From assembly GCA_039817415.1 (NCBI GenBank), contig JBCBVV010000036.1:1-64000 (forward strand): a DNA stretch of 64,000 bases. The letters run 5' to 3'. The stretch's first letter is position 1. Each line of letters begins with the position of its first letter. The position numbers and the translations under genes are program-made. This DNA comes from JALEFZ01 sp039817415 (lineage in GTDB: Bacteria > Bacteroidota > Bacteroidia > J057). This document shows positions 61,383 through 64,000 of this stretch, piece after piece. The notes beneath the pieces are model-generated. The model did no database searches. It had not been told where the DNA came from and worked only from the letters and a program-made list of their open reading frames with translations.

Positions 61383-61913
61383 TCAAGAGTTTGCTTGACT
61401 ACGTGATTCAATATAGTCTTTTAGGCTTTTGGCTTGTTCTAAGCCTAGCCTTCCTGCTAGCAATAGCCTCAATTCTCTTCTTCTCATAGCCTCTTCATGC
61501 CATCGTTTTTCTTCCTCCGTTTCAGGAATGACTGGGGTAACAGGGATGGGGCGGCCTGACTGGTCCACAGCTACGAAGGTATAGTATGCGACATGGGAAT
61601 GTGTCTTTTTACCCGTGGATAGGTCTTCGCAGGACACATCGATACGTACTTCAAGCGAAGAAGTAAAAGTTCTACTGACTCTTGCTTCAAGGATGACAAT
61701 GGACCCTTGCGGAATGGGAAGTTTGAACTCCACAAAGTCTACGGCTACTGTAACTACTGTTCGGTTAGAAGCCCTTTGAGCAGAAATAGCCGAAACGATG
61801 TCCATCCAATGCAGCAGTTTTCCCCCCATTAGGTTGCCTAGGTTGTTGCTGTCATCTGGCATGACAAGCTCAGTTTTCAGGGTGTAGGTTTCAGATACTT
61901 TTTTTCCTTTCAT
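61383..61913 (-). CDS. Acyl-CoA thioesterase, hotdog fold
   Basis: 176 aa from MKGKKVSETYTLKTELVMPD; the open frame extends 110 codons upstream into antisense thyA, which is not credible. BFIT/YciA-type hotdog: the catalytic stretch NNLGNLMGGKLLHWMDIVSA (with Asn and the Asp near residue 37), VTVAVDFVEFKLPIPQG and HVAYYTFVAVDQSGRP. The C-terminal ~50 residues are a charged helix (EEEKRWHEEAMRRRELRL). It hydrolyses acyl-CoAs in the cytoplasm; chain length is unknown. It is divergent from thyA. Confidence 0.92.
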   Translation of the reverse strand: MKGKKVSETYTLKTELVMPDDSNNLGNLMGGKLLHWMDIVSAISAQRASNRTVVTVAVDFVEFKLPIPQGSIVILEARVSRTFTSSLEVRIDVSCEDLSTGKKTHSHVAYYTFVAVDQSGRPIPVTPVIPETEEEKRWHEEAMRRRELRLLLAGRLGLEQAKSLKDYIESRSQANS

Positions 61914-62072
61914 GATGAGAATGTGAAGGGGGTGGAAGGCAGTTTCAATGGGGGCAAATAGCTTTTTTTTGAGGAAAATCCAAAGTTGGTGATTTACACA
62001 ATCCTCTGGGGATAACTTCAGTGGAAAGAAGATGAGATTTGGACGTATTTTTAAATCAAACAACAAAGCGAT

Positions 62073-62867
62073 ATGAAAACTTATCATCAGCTTCTTGAGC
62101 ATGTGATGGAAAAGGGTACGGACAGAGGTGATCGAACAGGAACAGGTACTCGTTCTGTATTTGGGCACCAAATGAGGTTTGATCTGAGTGAGGGCTTTCC
62201 TTTGGTAACGACCAAAAAAGTACATTTGAAATCCATCATTCATGAGTTGTTATGGTTTTTGTCTGGCTCTAGCAATGTGAAGTACTTGCAGGAGAATGGG
62301 GTTCGTATTTGGAATGAATGGGCGGATGAAGATGGAGAGCTTGGTCCAGTATATGGTGTACAATGGCGATCATGGAAAGGAGCGAATGGAGAGACCATTG
62401 ACCAGATCAGTCAGGTTGTAGATATGATCAAAACGCGTCCCGAGTCCCGTCGAATCATGGTCAATGCTTGGAATGTCGCTGATGTGCCCAACATGGCTTT
62501 GCCTCCATGCCATGCTTTGTTTCAGTTTTATGTTGCCAATGGGAAATTGTCTTGTCAACTGTACCAAAGAAGTGCTGATTTATTCCTAGGCGTCCCTTTC
62601 AATATTGCCTCTTACGCTTTGTTGACGATGATGATGGCTCAGGTATGCGAGTTGGAAGCGGGTGAATTCGTTCACACCTTCGGAGATGCGCACATTTATC
62701 ACAATCACTTTGATCAGGTGAAAGAACAACTCAGTAGAGATATTAGGCCTTTGCCACAAATGAAGATCAATCCCGAAGTAAAAGACATGTTCTCATTCAA
62801 ATATGAGGACTTCGAATTGTTGAATTACAATCCCCATCCAACAATCAAGGCGCCCATTGCCGTATAA
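62073..62867 (+). CDS. thyA: Thymidylate synthase
   Basis: 264 aa, the classical length. It methylates dUMP to dTMP with methylene-tetrahydrofolate. Motifs are DRTGTGTRSVFGHQMRFDL, ELLWFLSGSSNVKYLQENG, the catalytic cysteine in LPPCHALFQFYV (about 146), QRSADLFLGVPFNIASYALL and HIYHNHFDQV. No folA follows in the window. It has a normal start and is divergent from the thioesterase gene. Confidence 0.98.
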   Translation: MKTYHQLLEHVMEKGTDRGDRTGTGTRSVFGHQMRFDLSEGFPLVTTKKVHLKSIIHELLWFLSGSSNVKYLQENGVRIWNEWADEDGELGPVYGVQWRSWKGANGETIDQISQVVDMIKTRPESRRIMVNAWNVADVPNMALPPCHALFQFYVANGKLSCQLYQRSADLFLGVPFNIASYALLTMMMAQVCELEAGEFVHTFGDAHIYHNHFDQVKEQLSRDIRPLPQMKINPEVKDMFSFKYEDFELLNYNPHPTIKAPIAV

Positions 62868-63056
62868 ATATTGTTCTTCCAGCAGGAGCTTACATCCGAA
62901 CATAAGGGAATGGATTGGTTTTTGCCTCCTTTCCCTTATATTGTTTTGGAACAGGAAATTTACCTGATTCGCCTTAAGATAGCGTTCTGACAAGGAAAGT
63001 TCTGATCAAATACCTGGTCATTCTTTTCGTTAGGAATCTATCTACACCCTGGCATT

Positions 63057-63956
63057 ATGAAGGACTTATTCAGAAAAGTACAGCGGCTAGAAATTAAAAT
63101 CCGGAAGATGGTTGATTCCACCTTCGCCGGTGAGTACCAATCTGCCTTCAAGGGTCAGGGCCTTGAGTTTGATGAGGTTAGGCCTTATCAGTATGGGGAT
63201 GATGTTCGTGCCATTGATTGGAATGTAACAGCCAAAACTGGAGTCCCCTACATCAAGAAATTTAGGGAAGAAAGAGAGCAAACGGTCTTCGTTCTGTTTG
63301 ATACGAGTGGGTCAGGAGACTTTGGCCCTGCCGAGGAGAACAAGCGATTTATCGGAATGGAAATGGCAGCTATCATGGCCTTTTCTGCTATGAAGAACAA
63401 CGATAAGTTTGGGCTGGCGACCTTTTCCGACAGAGTAGAGCAATTTTACAAGCCTGATAAGGATCGTAAACACATTCTGAAGATCATTCGTGGGGTATTG
63501 TCCTTCAAAAACAAAAGTGAAGGGACTTCCATTAAAACGGCACTTGATTTAGCCCATCACGTGCTGAAAAGAAGATCTGTCATCATTATTATTTCCGACT
63601 TTCTGGACCATGATTATGAGAAATCTCTCATTAAATTGGCCCATAAGCATGAGGTAATATTGATTCGTCTATTCCACCCCAATGAAATTTTTCATGAAGG
63701 GGCAGGCATTGTTCCTGTAATTGACATTGAGAGCAAGCGCCAACATTGGCTGAATGCTGGAGATATGGGGTATCGCCAGCAATTGAATGAGAATTTTGAA
63801 CAAATAGAAAGACATTTAACAGAGCTGTGTAAGCGAAATGGCCTCGGTTATTTGTCTGTCAATACAAAGAAGGATTATATTCCTGTTATGGAGCGTTACT
63901 TCCGCGAGCGCAACCAAAAGAAACGCAAGAAAGGACAGCTGATTCAGGTATCTTAA
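63057..63956 (+). CDS. DUF58 / VWA-like protein (MoxR-associated)
   Basis: 299 aa without signal peptide or membrane helix. DUF58 signature FDEVRPYQYGDDVRAIDWNV (about 39-58) is followed by a von Willebrand A-type domain with a MIDAS-like DTSGSG (about 82-87) and SDFLDHDYEK. These proteins usually lie next to MoxR AAA+ ATPases and BatA/BatD in Bacteroidota, acting with them in envelope protein assembly or stress tolerance. The partners would lie beyond the right edge of the window. Confidence 0.9.
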   Translation: MKDLFRKVQRLEIKIRKMVDSTFAGEYQSAFKGQGLEFDEVRPYQYGDDVRAIDWNVTAKTGVPYIKKFREEREQTVFVLFDTSGSGDFGPAEENKRFIGMEMAAIMAFSAMKNNDKFGLATFSDRVEQFYKPDKDRKHILKIIRGVLSFKNKSEGTSIKTALDLAHHVLKRRSVIIIISDFLDHDYEKSLIKLAHKHEVILIRLFHPNEIFHEGAGIVPVIDIESKRQHWLNAGDMGYRQQLNENFEQIERHLTELCKRNGLGYLSVNTKKDYIPVMERYFRERNQKKRKKGQLIQVS

Positions 63957-64000
63957 CACACATATGTCACTCCGTTCTTATTTCACCTGAATTCATGTAC
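63957..64000. other. Right-hand edge
   Basis: Only 44 nt remain. An ATG at 63964 opens a frame of eight codons ending in TGA. Another ATG at 63995 runs off the edge and may be the next gene of the DUF58 operon; this cannot be judged. Confidence 0.3.

Noticed and set aside
61914..62243. N-terminal extension of the thioesterase
   Set aside because: It is antisense to thyA, and the hotdog family starts at the Met at 61913.

Overview
The window comes from a free-living, probably marine member of the Bacteroidota, most likely in the Saprospiria/Cytophagia part of the phylum. The signs are at least seven large secreted proteins ending in type IX secretion (T9SS) sorting domains, two giant gliding/adhesion-type proteins ending in a CHU_C-like domain (one with SprB repeats), several promoters of the Bacteroidota form TTG-N19/20-TAnnTTTG, few Shine-Dalgarno sites, a GH16 glycosidase next to a sulfatase, and a tRNA without encoded CCA. 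I see no rRNA, CRISPR array, insertion sequence or prophage.

Layout. 1-1.8 kb: an AT-rich membrane protein / histidine kinase / LuxR regulator operon. 2.1-15.6 kb: a secreted subtilase, a giant SprB-repeat adhesin, and a divergent giant PKD/CHU_C protein cut in two by one in-frame stop. 15.6-17.4 kb: a lipoprotein, then on the minus strand a compact cassette holding a 247-aa uncharacterised protein, a circularly permuted tRNA-like RNA, a tRNA with a Glu CUC anticodon, and a strong terminator. 17.6-22.3 kb: GH16 glucanase and sulfatase back to back, then alanine dehydrogenase. 22.7-34.6 kb: T9SS cargo (one with a truncated paralogue behind it), an OmpA/PD40 protein and a small outer-membrane protein. 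34.7-44.2 kb: MOSC protein, small secreted proteins, an alpha-oxoamine synthase, a hybrid two-component kinase, an M20 amidohydrolase and SixA. 44.3-56 kb: a propeller-type T9SS protein and housekeeping genes (lipA, nrnA, ndk, ilvE, waaA) with an M23 peptidase and outer-membrane proteins. 56.4-61.4 kb: a nucleotide-sugar operon (DegT aminotransferase, UDP-glucose dehydrogenase, UDP-xylose synthase, rfbC, rfbA). 61.4-64 kb: thioesterase, thyA and a DUF58 protein.

The most unusual locus is 16.19-17.39 kb. On the minus strand the 3' half of a tRNA (T-arm, acceptor 3' strand, CCA) lies upstream of the matching 5' half (acceptor 5' strand, D-arm). All stems are complementary, all tRNA-fold invariants are kept, and the anticodon stem continues into a long helix made by the outer flanks. 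This is the topology of a bacterial Y RNA (YrlA-like tRNA mimic) or of a permuted tRNA gene. It follows directly on a conserved protein of unknown function, with no Ro/TROVE gene in the window.

Start codons were moved inward from the longest open frame wherever a signal peptide, a family N-terminus or a promoter box showed that the longer form is not real; this is stated in each entry.
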